Part shown: in pieces, positions 7,567 to 16,503 of the stretch | How the letters are laid out: every line of letters starts with the position of its first letter | Position numbering within the stretch: position 1 is the stretch's first letter | From: an uncultured Lachnospiraceae bacterium | GTDB taxonomy: Bacteria > Bacillota_A > Clostridia > Lachnospirales > Lachnospiraceae | DNA length: 64,000 nt | Assembly: GCA_910577835.1 (NCBI GenBank) | Contig: CAJTOU010000002.1 | Location: forward strand, 21,185 to 85,184 | Direction: 5' to 3' | Notes under the pieces: generated by a model | Database searches by the model: none | The model's input: the letters and a program-made list of their open reading frames with translations, nothing else | What the model was told of the DNA's origin: nothing | Position numbers and translations under genes: made by a program

Positions 7567-9936
7567 TTATTCCGCAGAAACCAATACTGTCATAGTTGTC
7601 TTTTTTATTTTGCCTGCTGCCAGATAAGCAAAGCCAGTAAATAACAATACTACAATTCCCACTGGAAGAACTGTATTTCCAACAGATAATGCAGAAGTAA
7701 AATTACTGATACCGGCAAGCTTCATTATCATTGACACCAGAAAATTCGTAAAAAATCCCGCTGCGACTGTTCCGATGAGAGAACCAGTTACAGAGACAAT
7801 CCCAAATCTCAAAGCAAAGGTAAGACGCAGATGATTTGTCTGAAAGCCAATCGCTTTGTAAATTCCCAAATCCTTCTGTTCCATTGAAAGAATTTTACTT
7901 CCTGTCATAACAGTAACAATCAGAATAAAAACAAGAACCATTCCATACATAAATACAAGCAGTATATGCATGGCAGAAATAATACCGGACAATCCCGGCC
8001 ATGTGTTTTCATGCACATGAATGTCTCCGCCGTAAGCGCTTTCCAGAGCCTTCGCAATCTCTGTTTTTTGCGAAGTATCAGCGAGAAAATAATGCCAGCA
8101 CCAGAGGTTTGGATGATTCATGCCGATTTTTAAATATCCTTCACGGCTCATGCCAATGTTGTCACCCATATCATTGGCGCAGGAGTAAATACCGGATACC
8201 ACATATTCTTCACTGCCAGCATCTCCCTGCACTGTTACTGTATCACCGATTGAGACCCCAAAATGCGCAGCGACAAATTCAGTCAGTACAATTTCATTGT
8301 CCGCAGCAGCGGTATGTCCTTCTAAGATATGAAATCTTTCCGGCTGGTCAATTACATTTGCCGTATAATCAACCCCATTTACAACAACACTGGGCATTGC
8401 CAGCATATAGGTGTCTGTGATATCAGTATAGGACCGGATTGTATTTTCAAATTCCTCCTGTGTCAGTTCACCAAATGACTGGACTCCAATATCATGGTCA
8501 GCAGGATTGAAAGCGTCCATCATTCCTTTTCCATCACTTCCAAGCCATGTGTTCATCCTGCTTACAAGTGAAGCGAAGAATACAAGCAGAACAGCAGTAG
8601 TAAGTGCGCCGATATATTGTTTTCTTTGACTCGCAAGCTGACGGAAAGCTAGTCGAAGCTGTATCCATTTTCCAAATGCAGCGGGAATTTTTATTATTCT
8701 GTCATTCTTACTATTTACTTCACCCCGTATGGCTTTCATCGGCGAAATTTTTCTGATTTTTTCTGTCTTTAGCAGGATAAATCCTCCAAGGAGCAGTAAA
8801 AGGGCCGCAAACGCCGCCAAATTGCAAAGGATTGGAGGTGTGGTTGGAATAAAAACGCCTGTTGTTGTCAGTGTTGCATCAGAAATCACACGGCTTAAAA
8901 AAATTGCGGCTATAAATCCGACAATCAGTCCAGACAGAATACTGATAAAATATTTCAAAAGCTCTATTAAGCGAAGCTTTCCTGTTGTAAGACCTATTGT
9001 TTTAAGAATTCCCATATTTACATAGTCGGCTGCTATGCCAGCGCTTATATTATGACTTAATACAACCATTGTTACAAAGAGCAGTACCACTACAAAAGCA
9101 ATAAGCAGTCCACAAAAGGCATTTTCCAAAACCAGCATAAAGCCTGTCACAGCCTCTTTGCTGTGAACATTTTCTGTATATTCAGCAAGCGAAGTCTGTT
9201 CGTTTAAAAGACTGTTTAATTCAGAAGCAGTCAATGCGCTTTTGACAGTCGGAAAATTGACATCAGGAAAGATATGGAGCATGGCTCCGTCACGGGCAAG
9301 GGCATTGATTCCTGCATTTTGAAGAATCGAAAGCGCAGCCGCTCTATCTGCTTCGCTGATAAGAAATCCTTTCATGCCAATCATGGAGCTTCCCATAAAT
9401 GGGTCTTCATAAAAACCTTTTACAGTAAGTATAAGATTTTTTCCGGCTCTTGCTATGGGAAAGGTAATTTCGTCACCAATATTCACTCCAAACATGGAAA
9501 TCATAGAAGGAGAAACATATACTTCACCCTGTAAAATTTCCTTTGGCTCATCTGAATAAGCAGAAAAATTATCCATAAAAAATCGATATCGATGTTCCTG
9601 CGGAATATAAGTGATAAGCTGTCCTTCGCTGTCAGATTCCTGCCCGTTTACCATATAATCAGAATAAATAAGGCTTTGAACTTCCACTCGTTCTATTTCG
9701 GAAAGTGATTCCATATTTTCTGCAAGTCTGGCAGTATCTTCAGCACCGGAAATCCATGCTGTTATTTCTCCAAAGCCTGCCCGCTCTATTTCACTGCGGA
9801 TATATCTATTGGAATTTGTCCATACTGTCAGAACTGTGGCAAGAGCGGCGGCAGCCAGAAAGGTTAAAACAAAGATACCTGTAAGGCTTCCCATATGTTT
9901 TTTTAAACCAGCTTTTAATAAGGTTTTTATCTCCAT
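7567..9936 (-). CDS. FtsX-like ABC transporter permease
   Basis: A 789-residue membrane protein with the architecture of large FtsX/MacB-type permeases. There is an N-terminal helix (about 14-36), a large extracellular domain, three helices of a first FtsX domain (about 270-395), then a central helix and second extracellular domain. A final FtsX domain lies at about 645-780, with a KDLGIYKAIGFQTNHLR coupling segment. Such permeases often act as mechanotransmitters that move lipoproteins, peptides or antibiotics rather than importing nutrients. It starts 12 bases after its ATPase gene. Confidence 0.92.
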   Translation of the reverse strand: MEIKTLLKAGLKKHMGSLTGIFVLTFLAAAALATVLTVWTNSNRYIRSEIERAGFGEITAWISGAEDTARLAENMESLSEIERVEVQSLIYSDYMVNGQESDSEGQLITYIPQEHRYRFFMDNFSAYSDEPKEILQGEVYVSPSMISMFGVNIGDEITFPIARAGKNLILTVKGFYEDPFMGSSMIGMKGFLISEADRAAALSILQNAGINALARDGAMLHIFPDVNFPTVKSALTASELNSLLNEQTSLAEYTENVHSKEAVTGFMLVLENAFCGLLIAFVVVLLFVTMVVLSHNISAGIAADYVNMGILKTIGLTTGKLRLIELLKYFISILSGLIVGFIAAIFLSRVISDATLTTTGVFIPTTPPILCNLAAFAALLLLLGGFILLKTEKIRKISPMKAIRGEVNSKNDRIIKIPAAFGKWIQLRLAFRQLASQRKQYIGALTTAVLLVFFASLVSRMNTWLGSDGKGMMDAFNPADHDIGVQSFGELTQEEFENTIRSYTDITDTYMLAMPSVVVNGVDYTANVIDQPERFHILEGHTAAADNEIVLTEFVAAHFGVSIGDTVTVQGDAGSEEYVVSGIYSCANDMGDNIGMSREGYLKIGMNHPNLWCWHYFLADTSQKTEIAKALESAYGGDIHVHENTWPGLSGIISAMHILLVFMYGMVLVFILIVTVMTGSKILSMEQKDLGIYKAIGFQTNHLRLTFALRFGIVSVTGSLIGTVAAGFFTNFLVSMIMKLAGISNFTSALSVGNTVLPVGIVVLLFTGFAYLAAGKIKKTTMTVLVSAE

Positions 9937-9948
9937 AAAGAATCCTCC

Positions 9949-10710
9949 TTACCATTGCAGAGAAGAAAGCCATCGGCTCACTCTTCCTTCTCTTTCTTTT
10001 AAATTATCCTGTCCATAATGTATAAGAAGAAGTTCGTCAAGAATTTTTCCATCTTCAAGATATAAAATACGATTCCCATGCAGAGCTGCTCTGATGTCGT
10101 GTGTTACCATCACAATACTCTGTCCGTCATTATTCAGTTCTGTCAGGAGTTTCAGAACTTCTTCACTGTTTGCTTTATTTAATGCTCCTGTTGGTTCATC
10201 TGCGAAAATCAGCTTTGGATTTCCTATGACAGCTCTGGCAATTGCCGCTCTCTGTGCTTCTCCGCCCGATACCTGAGATGGCAGGCGGTTTTTGGCATTG
10301 TGTATATTCATTTTTATAATCAGCGCTTCCGCTTTTTCTTTTATTTCCTTTTCAGTCCCAATTCCTGCCGCATACCCAGCTACTGCAATATTTTCAAACA
10401 GAGTCAGATTGCTGACAAGATGCGTCTGCTGGAAGATAAAGCCAAATTCTTTTGCACGAAGCTTGGACATTTTCTTTTCAGAAAGCGTATGCATTTCTTT
10501 TCCAAGAAAGGTTACACTTCCGTCTGTAATGCTGTCCATACCGCTCAGAGCATAGAGCAGAGTGGATTTTCCCGTACCGGAAGAACCCATGATAACAGTA
10601 AAATCATCCTTATAGACGGTTGTATTTACAGATTTTAATACTTCTGTTTCCTGACCGTTTCCGGAGAATGTTTTGCAGACCTGACATGCCTGTATTAATA
10701 TATTTTTCAT
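9949..10710 (-). CDS. ABC transporter ATP-binding protein (LolD/MacB type)
   Basis: A 253-residue ATPase. Walker A is GSSGTGKST, the signature is VSGGEAQR in place of LSGGQQQR, Walker B is LIFADEP, and the H-loop is MVTHD. The Q-loop FIFQQTHLV and the TEVLKSVN-type start are those of the LolD/MacB/SalX class, which pairs with FtsX-like permeases such as the gene directly downstream. The C-terminal 30 residues extend past the usual end. Its ATG overlaps the stop of the ligase gene by four bases, so translation is coupled. Confidence 0.93.
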   Translation of the reverse strand: MKNILIQACQVCKTFSGNGQETEVLKSVNTTVYKDDFTVIMGSSGTGKSTLLYALSGMDSITDGSVTFLGKEMHTLSEKKMSKLRAKEFGFIFQQTHLVSNLTLFENIAVAGYAAGIGTEKEIKEKAEALIIKMNIHNAKNRLPSQVSGGEAQRAAIARAVIGNPKLIFADEPTGALNKANSEEVLKLLTELNNDGQSIVMVTHDIRAALHGNRILYLEDGKILDELLLIHYGQDNLKEREGRVSRWLSSLQW

Positions 10711-12077
10711 ACAGCCTCTCTTTCTTTTGGCAAATTTGGAAGAATGAGCTGCTTTTTGCCCGTCTTTGGATTAGGCGCAATTTTATCGACGAAATTTATT
10801 AAAAATTTTACATATTCAAGTCCCTTTTCATTTAAAATTTTCTTCATCTGTATCAACATTTCTTTGCGGATAGAAAATTCGGATGCGCCTTCTGAAATTT
10901 CTGCCAGCATTTCAAAGGAATCTTTGGAAAGCTGCCGGAACTGGTAGTCTAAAAGTCCCTCTATACAAAAGCCCTCAATAGCAAGCGGGTGCAGAAATTC
11001 ACGATTGCCCGCTTTGTCTTCAAACCACAGCAAATCTTCGTTTCGGCCCAGAAGCCCGACTGCCTTTGTAAATGGATATCGGCTGTCTGGATTTGGTTCC
11101 TGTAAAGTAAGGCTGTCAGAAAGACGATAACGGATTAATGGCTGTGTAAAGTTGTAAAGGCAGGTAAGATACATTTTTCCGTCTACAATTTCAATAATAT
11201 TCATATCATCAAACAGGTACATTCCTTCTTTGGGATTGGTTTCGACGCCAAGAGAAAGAGATTCGCTGGCTCCATAAATATTGATAACCGGCGTATGAAA
11301 TACAGTTTCCAGATATCCGCGCAGACTGCTGCCAAGAGGCTCGCCACAGGAAATCACCCGAAAGACTTTCATTTCTATTTCTCCGTTTTCCAGCAGTTCA
11401 GCAAGGATTTTTATTGCAGAAGGATATCCAATCACAATATTGGGACGAAATTCCCGAATCTGACGAATCCATTCGCTAAGAGGTGTTTTGACATCCAGAT
11501 ACATTTGTTTTGCACCAACCCCGTCGATTCCGTCACCTACTGCCATAGCTCCGCCATAACGCCCGTCTGTGGCGGCAATATATACAATATGCGGGCCACG
11601 GGCAAGAAGCTTTATAATCTGCGGCATAGACATATCCCAGAGCGCTCCGCGGATAATGCCAAGCAGCATAGTCTGCCATGCCTGTTCATCATAGACAAAA
11701 TAAGCGGGTCTGCCTGTGCTTCCAGAAGAATGAACGATATGATACTTTCCTTTAAATGCTTTCTTGTCAATAGATTCTTCTGTATCAAACCGACGCAGTT
11801 CCTTCTGGTTTAAATCTGAAACAGTAACAAGCTCGTCAAAATGTTTGAAAAGCTGCGCTTTATCTATTGTTGGAAATGAGGAAAGCGGTGTACAACCGAT
11901 ATTTTCTGCTGTGATGCTTGCCTCTTCAAAAGTCCTGCGATAATAGCAGGAGTGTTTATAAGAATAAGCAAGCAGAGATTGAAGTTTTTCCTTCTGTAAT
12001 TTCTGAATTTGTCTCGGTGCCTTTTTTGTATTCCTTTTTAGCTGATATAAATTCTTTAACATTTTTATATACTTCAA
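10707..12077 (-). CDS. Phenylacetate-CoA ligase/CapK-like adenylate-forming enzyme
   Basis: A 456-residue soluble member of the PaaK/CapK branch of adenylate-forming enzymes. The ATP-binding P-loop HSSGSTGRP is at about 116-124, the YGASES motif that closes the adenylate pocket is near 270, and QPLIRYRLSD near 315 is the hinge Asp region. The C-terminal GKKQLILP lysine is typical of the small lid domain. The enzyme would activate a carboxylic acid to its adenylate and possibly to a thioester. The acid is unknown. Its place between a C45 hydrolase and an ABC exporter suggests a role in making or modifying an acyl-containing product. Confidence 0.85.
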   Translation of the reverse strand: MKYIKMLKNLYQLKRNTKKAPRQIQKLQKEKLQSLLAYSYKHSCYYRRTFEEASITAENIGCTPLSSFPTIDKAQLFKHFDELVTVSDLNQKELRRFDTEESIDKKAFKGKYHIVHSSGSTGRPAYFVYDEQAWQTMLLGIIRGALWDMSMPQIIKLLARGPHIVYIAATDGRYGGAMAVGDGIDGVGAKQMYLDVKTPLSEWIRQIREFRPNIVIGYPSAIKILAELLENGEIEMKVFRVISCGEPLGSSLRGYLETVFHTPVINIYGASESLSLGVETNPKEGMYLFDDMNIIEIVDGKMYLTCLYNFTQPLIRYRLSDSLTLQEPNPDSRYPFTKAVGLLGRNEDLLWFEDKAGNREFLHPLAIEGFCIEGLLDYQFRQLSKDSFEMLAEISEGASEFSIRKEMLIQMKKILNEKGLEYVKFLINFVDKIAPNPKTGKKQLILPNLPKEREAV

Positions 12078-12133
12078 TGGTAAACCTCCTTATTGTTTTG
12101 GATAAATTATAAAAAATGCGGATAGGAGACAGC

Positions 12134-13258
12134 TCATTTATTGTTCAGAGAAAAACAGTAGCTTTTGTCATAATTTTCTCTGTGATAATACCAGACTTCA
12201 CCTGTACTTTGATTAAATATAACGCTCCATTCTGTGGATTCAAACTCGCCGAAATTCTTTTTGCTTACACTGTCCAGTGCATTTTTGACCTTATTTATAT
12301 TCATTGTTTTATTATCAGTCAGAATATTCATTAAAATATCATAACGCTCATGAGACTGCTGTGTTCCAATACCATTTTTTTCTCCCTTGGCAAGATAAAA
12401 ATTAGTAACAACAAATGTTTCAACAACAATCATTTCATTATTTACATATTCAATAACAACGCTGTTATTCCCGCGGTCTGAAATTGCAAGATGCATCATA
12501 TATCCCATAGAAGCATGCATATCATATTGCTCAAGAAGCTCAACTGCCTCTTGGGTAGTCGCCGCTTTGTCAAGCAGAAGACGAATGGCTGTGGTTGTGG
12601 TGATATCCGGTTTGTCTGTGTTTTGGGAAATTGTATCGCTATCCTGAATCATGTTGACAGAAACAGCGAGTCCTTTTTCATTCATTCCATCTAATGGAGC
12701 GTACAGACAAATCACAGCCTGTATATCAGCCGGAAGGGCAGACAGCCGAAGACCGCTCATATTGATAAAATCAGTGTTTACTGTGGATATGGAGGCATAT
12801 CCGTTTTCCGGAGTGCTTTGTACAATCATGGCGTTACAGGTATTCCAGTCAAAGTTTCTGCCAAATAAAGAACTTCCATTTTCATCTGTAACAGATATTG
12901 TGCTGCATCCAAATGGTATTTTGCCAAAAGAAAAGTCAGCGGCATCAGAGAGAACATTTTCTGTCAAATAAGAAACAACCTCTGTGTCAGAAGAAGCGCC
13001 GCCCTGAATCAAAAATTCGTCAAAGCCGTAATCTCCTTCATATTTTACTGCGGATAAGCCGTCTGTAAGTTCTGTAATTTCTGAAGTTAATGTCAGATAG
13101 CGGTTGTCTTGATTAGCGTTTTTCTGCAAAACGTTGCTGTTTTCCTGTTGTCTGTTTTCGTTTCTGGTATTTTTTTTGTTTTCTTTTTTACTGCATCCAG
13201 CTACAAGGGATAGAAATGTAAGTATTAAGAATAAAAATAGAAACACTTTCTTTTTCAT
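12134..13258 (-). CDS. C45-type Ntn hydrolase lipoprotein
   Basis: A 374-residue protein with a signal peptide and a VAGC lipobox (Cys22), so probably anchored outside the membrane. After a Lys/Asn-rich linker it has the fold of the acyl-coenzyme A:6-aminopenicillanate acyltransferase/choloylglycine-hydrolase superfamily. FGCSTISV carries a candidate nucleophile Cys118, and the partner motif LFGRNFDWN follows at about 131-139. LDGMNEKGLAVSVN and an ISDRGNNSVVIEY block are also typical. Family members cleave or form linear amide bonds and mature by self-cleavage before the Cys. A 95-residue propeptide-like region precedes it. Substrate unknown. Confidence 0.82.
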   Translation of the reverse strand: MKKKVFLFLFLILTFLSLVAGCSKKENKKNTRNENRQQENSNVLQKNANQDNRYLTLTSEITELTDGLSAVKYEGDYGFDEFLIQGGASSDTEVVSYLTENVLSDAADFSFGKIPFGCSTISVTDENGSSLFGRNFDWNTCNAMIVQSTPENGYASISTVNTDFINMSGLRLSALPADIQAVICLYAPLDGMNEKGLAVSVNMIQDSDTISQNTDKPDITTTTAIRLLLDKAATTQEAVELLEQYDMHASMGYMMHLAISDRGNNSVVIEYVNNEMIVVETFVVTNFYLAKGEKNGIGTQQSHERYDILMNILTDNKTMNINKVKNALDSVSKKNFGEFESTEWSVIFNQSTGEVWYYHRENYDKSYCFSLNNK

Positions 13259-13423
13259 CTTGAAACTCTCCTTTACAATATTTTTTTATTTAAAATAAGT
13301 GCTCTGTAACATCGCAGGTCTGTGAAAATATTCCTGCACTTCGTTTAACAACAGGTGTTCCATAACAGTTGCATTACAGGAAATATGATTCCATAAGCTG
13401 CTTTTATCTGTTGATTTATTGAG

Positions 13424-13494
13424 AGTATAGCAGGTATTTAAAGAGATAACAAATACTTATAGTTCATAGATAAATATGCTTTACAGCTATATCT
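13424..13494 (-). promoter_or_regulatory. LysR-type promoter of the C45 hydrolase operon
   Basis: On the minus strand, TTGTTA (13452-13447) and TATACT (13429-13424) are spaced by 17 bp. The upstream bases, including TATAAGTATTTG, match the promoter at 7486-7556. The site lies in the 326 bp divergent gap between the hydrolase and lysR genes (13259-13584), where a LysR protein would normally bind. I see nothing else in that gap. Confidence 0.65.
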
Positions 13495-13584
13495 GTTCGT
13501 GATATCTTAATAAAGAGCACGGGCAATTTTTATGTCTGTGATAAAATTTTTAATATATTATGTTATTAATAAGGAGGAACTTTT

Positions 13585-14472
13585 ATGGAACTTAGAGTCT
13601 TACAATATTTTCTTGCAGTGACAAGAGAACAGAGCATTTCCGGTGCTGCCGAATCACTGCATTTGTCACAGCCTACTCTTTCAAGACAGTTGAGAGACTT
13701 GGAGGAGGAATTGGGCAAGGAGCTTATGATTCGGGGGAACAGACGCATTACTTTAACAGAAGAGGGGATGATTCTTCGAAAACGTGCAGAGGAGATTATG
13801 GAGCTTGTAAAAAAAGCGGAGGATGAAATTACTTTGTCAGATGATATTATAGCTGGAGATATTACTGTCGGGACAGGTGAAACAGACGGTGTGCGTTTTC
13901 TGGCAAAAGCTGTGAGGGAGCTCCAAAGACATTATCCATTGATACATCTGCATATTATCAGTGGAGACAAGGCGGCGATAATGGAACAGCTAGACAGGGG
14001 ATTAATTGATTTTGGTCTTGTTTTTGGAGATATTGAAACTTCAAAATATGAGTGTATAAAGGTTCCTTATAAAGATACATGGGGTGTGATTATGCGCCGG
14101 GATTCTCCGCTTGCTCAAAAGGAAACGATTACGGCAGAGGATTTGATGGATAAGCCTTTGATTATTTCCAGACAGGCATTCCACAATCATGAATTGCGTG
14201 AGTTTTTTTCATGTGAACAAAATAAGCTGAATATTGTTGCGACTTATAATCTGCTGTTTAATGGTTCGCTGATGGTAGATGAGGGAATAGGATATGCGAT
14301 AAGCTTTGATAAGATTATTAATGTTTCTGGCAGCAGTAATTTATGTTTTCGGCCTCTTGAACCAAAGGCAGAATCTAATATGAGTATTTTGTGGAAAAAA
14401 TATCAGGTATTTACAAAGGCAGTGGAGAAGTTCTTGCAGAAATTACAGGAAATTCTGGATATCACAAAATAA
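13585..14472 (+). CDS. LysR family transcriptional regulator
   Basis: A 295-residue protein. Residues 1-60 form the LysR winged helix-turn-helix, with the recognition part SLHLSQPTLSRQLRDLEEELG. Residues 90-290 form the periplasmic-binding-protein-like effector domain, with the usual LDRGLIDFGLVFGD block. The start is fixed by AAGGAGGAAC. It is divergent from the hydrolase-ligase-ABC operon and probably controls it. The near-identical promoter at 7486-7556 implies a second target operon. The effector is unknown. Confidence 0.93.
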   Translation: MELRVLQYFLAVTREQSISGAAESLHLSQPTLSRQLRDLEEELGKELMIRGNRRITLTEEGMILRKRAEEIMELVKKAEDEITLSDDIIAGDITVGTGETDGVRFLAKAVRELQRHYPLIHLHIISGDKAAIMEQLDRGLIDFGLVFGDIETSKYECIKVPYKDTWGVIMRRDSPLAQKETITAEDLMDKPLIISRQAFHNHELREFFSCEQNKLNIVATYNLLFNGSLMVDEGIGYAISFDKIINVSGSSNLCFRPLEPKAESNMSILWKKYQVFTKAVEKFLQKLQEILDITK

Positions 14473-14584
14473 GCACAATAGATAGCAGGACAAAATTCAA
14501 ATTAAGTTTGATAGTATCTTGAAAAAAGAGCGTCAGTTTTGTATACTTGAGATATTAATATAAAAGTTTACAGGAGGATACGAT

Positions 14585-16447
14585 ATGGCATATGCAGTGG
14601 TATACACCAGAACAGGTGAAGACTATTACAACAGCGGTAACAGTGAAAATTATAAAGGACTTATTGCAAAAAACTGTGATGTATTTCACGCTGTACATCT
14701 GGCGTTGAGTTATGATGGAATGAACTTTATTCCTATGAGAAATAATACAGGAATTTTATTTCCAAAAGCAGAGTTTTCAGAAGAAACTCCACAGGGAATG
14801 ATTGGAGGAGTCACAAAAACTCTGCGCGACCCTTGGGCATTCAGATATCAGGATGGGAGTTTTGGTATTTGCGCAGTCAGGTGGAATGAAAATGAACCAG
14901 ACCCAAAAACAACAGGTCATACGATGCTGTTTCAATCAGAAGATTTCATACGTTTTCGTGAAGCGAGTTTTTTTAAACTCTCCGATGAGGAAATCCGGCA
15001 TCCGCGCTGTCAATGGGATGCTGGAAAAAACAGCTATTATATGGAATGGGAAACCTCTTTGGGAACATACAGCGGCTACACAAAGGATTTTTTGGATATT
15101 GAAAATGTACAGATATGCAGAGAAACTTTATTAAAGGCAGCAGATATAGACAGTATCAAAGAGGCTGATTTTGGAAATGTTCTTGAAATAAGCGAAAAAG
15201 AAGCAAAGAAAATAGAAATGTACCTTGGAGAGATTAAAAATATCGGTGTAAAAGATATACAGATAAACGTCGCAGCAGGAGAAAAACCGGAATTTGAAAA
15301 TCTTCCAAAGGCAGTATGTCTTTATAATGACGGTTCTGTTCATGAAAAATCAGTCTGGTGGGACAAAGAGGCATTTGAAAAGATTGATTTTACAAAATCA
15401 GGAGAATATGAAATCAGCGGAGAAATCTGTCAAAAGCATTATCCATTTCCTTTTTTAAAGACAGGTATGTCAGACCCCTGTGTCTGCTGGTATCAGGGCA
15501 GGTTTTTTCTTTCAGCGTCAGGACAGCGAAGTGTAACTTTTCATATCAGTGATACATTGGAGGGACTTGCATCCGCAGAGCCAGTAAATGTTTATACTAT
15601 GCCTGAAACTGATAAAACACATGCAAATATGTGGGCACAGGAAATGCATATTATTCATGGGATTCCATATGTATTTACAACTGTGGGAGAAAGAGAATGG
15701 TATACAGTGCGAAGTCATATCCTCCGATGCAATGGAAATCCTGAAAATCCTGCTGACTGGGAAGCTCCGCGGTTAGTAGTCAGACCTGACGGTACAGAGC
15801 TTCAGCCGGAGGGAATTTCTTTGGATATGACATATTTTTGTATCAATGAAATTCATTATGTAATGTGGTCAGACCGTAAATTTGCAGAGCGTTCTGAAAA
15901 ACGTGTCATTGCGGATTCCGCAGATATCTATATCGCAACGATTGACCCTGACAGGCCGTGGCAGCTTACTTCAGAACCGGTATGTATTCTGCGCCCAATA
16001 TATGGATGGGACCGCTATGAAACTGAGGTGGACGAAGGACCATATCTGCTCCGGCATGGTGAAGATTTATTTGTAACTATCTCCGGTTCAAGCACCGGCC
16101 TAGCGGACCTTTATTGCCTTGGGCTGCTTCATGCAAAACAGACAGACAATCTGCTTTTGCCAAAGAGCTGGGATTGGCTGCCATATCCGATTTTAACAAA
16201 GGAAAGTGTTGCCGGAGAATATGGACCGGGACATAACAGCTTTATCAAAGACCCTGACAATGGAGACGACCTTCTTATTTATCATGCAGTGCCTCATGAC
16301 AAGAATGGAAAAACTCTGGGACGTCATATGGGAATACGCAGAGTACACTGGGCGGCAAACGGCTATCCGTATCTGGAAATGACAGAAGAAAGAGATTTAA
16401 ATCCTGAATTCAAAAAGATTAATTTAAAAATAATAATACATAACTAA
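14585..16447 (+). CDS. GH43-like five-bladed propeller glycosidase, two-part
   Basis: A 620-residue protein without a signal peptide. The C-terminal part (about 290-600) shows GH43-type propeller motifs: MSDPCVCWYQGRFF with candidate base Asp297, AQEMHIIHGIPYVF, DEGPYLLRHG with candidate acid Glu484, and GPGHNSF. Asp414 is a candidate pKa modulator. The N-terminal 190 residues look like a second, partial propeller (TLRDPWAFRYQDG). An Ig-like stretch (about 215-290) joins them. It probably acts inside the cell on arabinose- or galactose-type oligosaccharides, but the substrate is a guess. AGGAGG precedes the ATG. The rhamnosidase gene follows by 56 bases. Confidence 0.75.
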   Translation: MAYAVVYTRTGEDYYNSGNSENYKGLIAKNCDVFHAVHLALSYDGMNFIPMRNNTGILFPKAEFSEETPQGMIGGVTKTLRDPWAFRYQDGSFGICAVRWNENEPDPKTTGHTMLFQSEDFIRFREASFFKLSDEEIRHPRCQWDAGKNSYYMEWETSLGTYSGYTKDFLDIENVQICRETLLKAADIDSIKEADFGNVLEISEKEAKKIEMYLGEIKNIGVKDIQINVAAGEKPEFENLPKAVCLYNDGSVHEKSVWWDKEAFEKIDFTKSGEYEISGEICQKHYPFPFLKTGMSDPCVCWYQGRFFLSASGQRSVTFHISDTLEGLASAEPVNVYTMPETDKTHANMWAQEMHIIHGIPYVFTTVGEREWYTVRSHILRCNGNPENPADWEAPRLVVRPDGTELQPEGISLDMTYFCINEIHYVMWSDRKFAERSEKRVIADSADIYIATIDPDRPWQLTSEPVCILRPIYGWDRYETEVDEGPYLLRHGEDLFVTISGSSTGLADLYCLGLLHAKQTDNLLLPKSWDWLPYPILTKESVAGEYGPGHNSFIKDPDNGDDLLIYHAVPHDKNGKTLGRHMGIRRVHWAANGYPYLEMTEERDLNPEFKKINLKIIIHN

Positions 16448-16503
16448 TAAAGCTTATAAATATAAAAATATAGAAAGGATAGAAACTGTAAGATTCAATA
16501 TAA

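Noticed and set aside
8001..8420. 139-codon plus-strand ORF within the FtsX permease
   Set aside because: The minus-strand permease is clearly coding here. The plus frame is a shadow.
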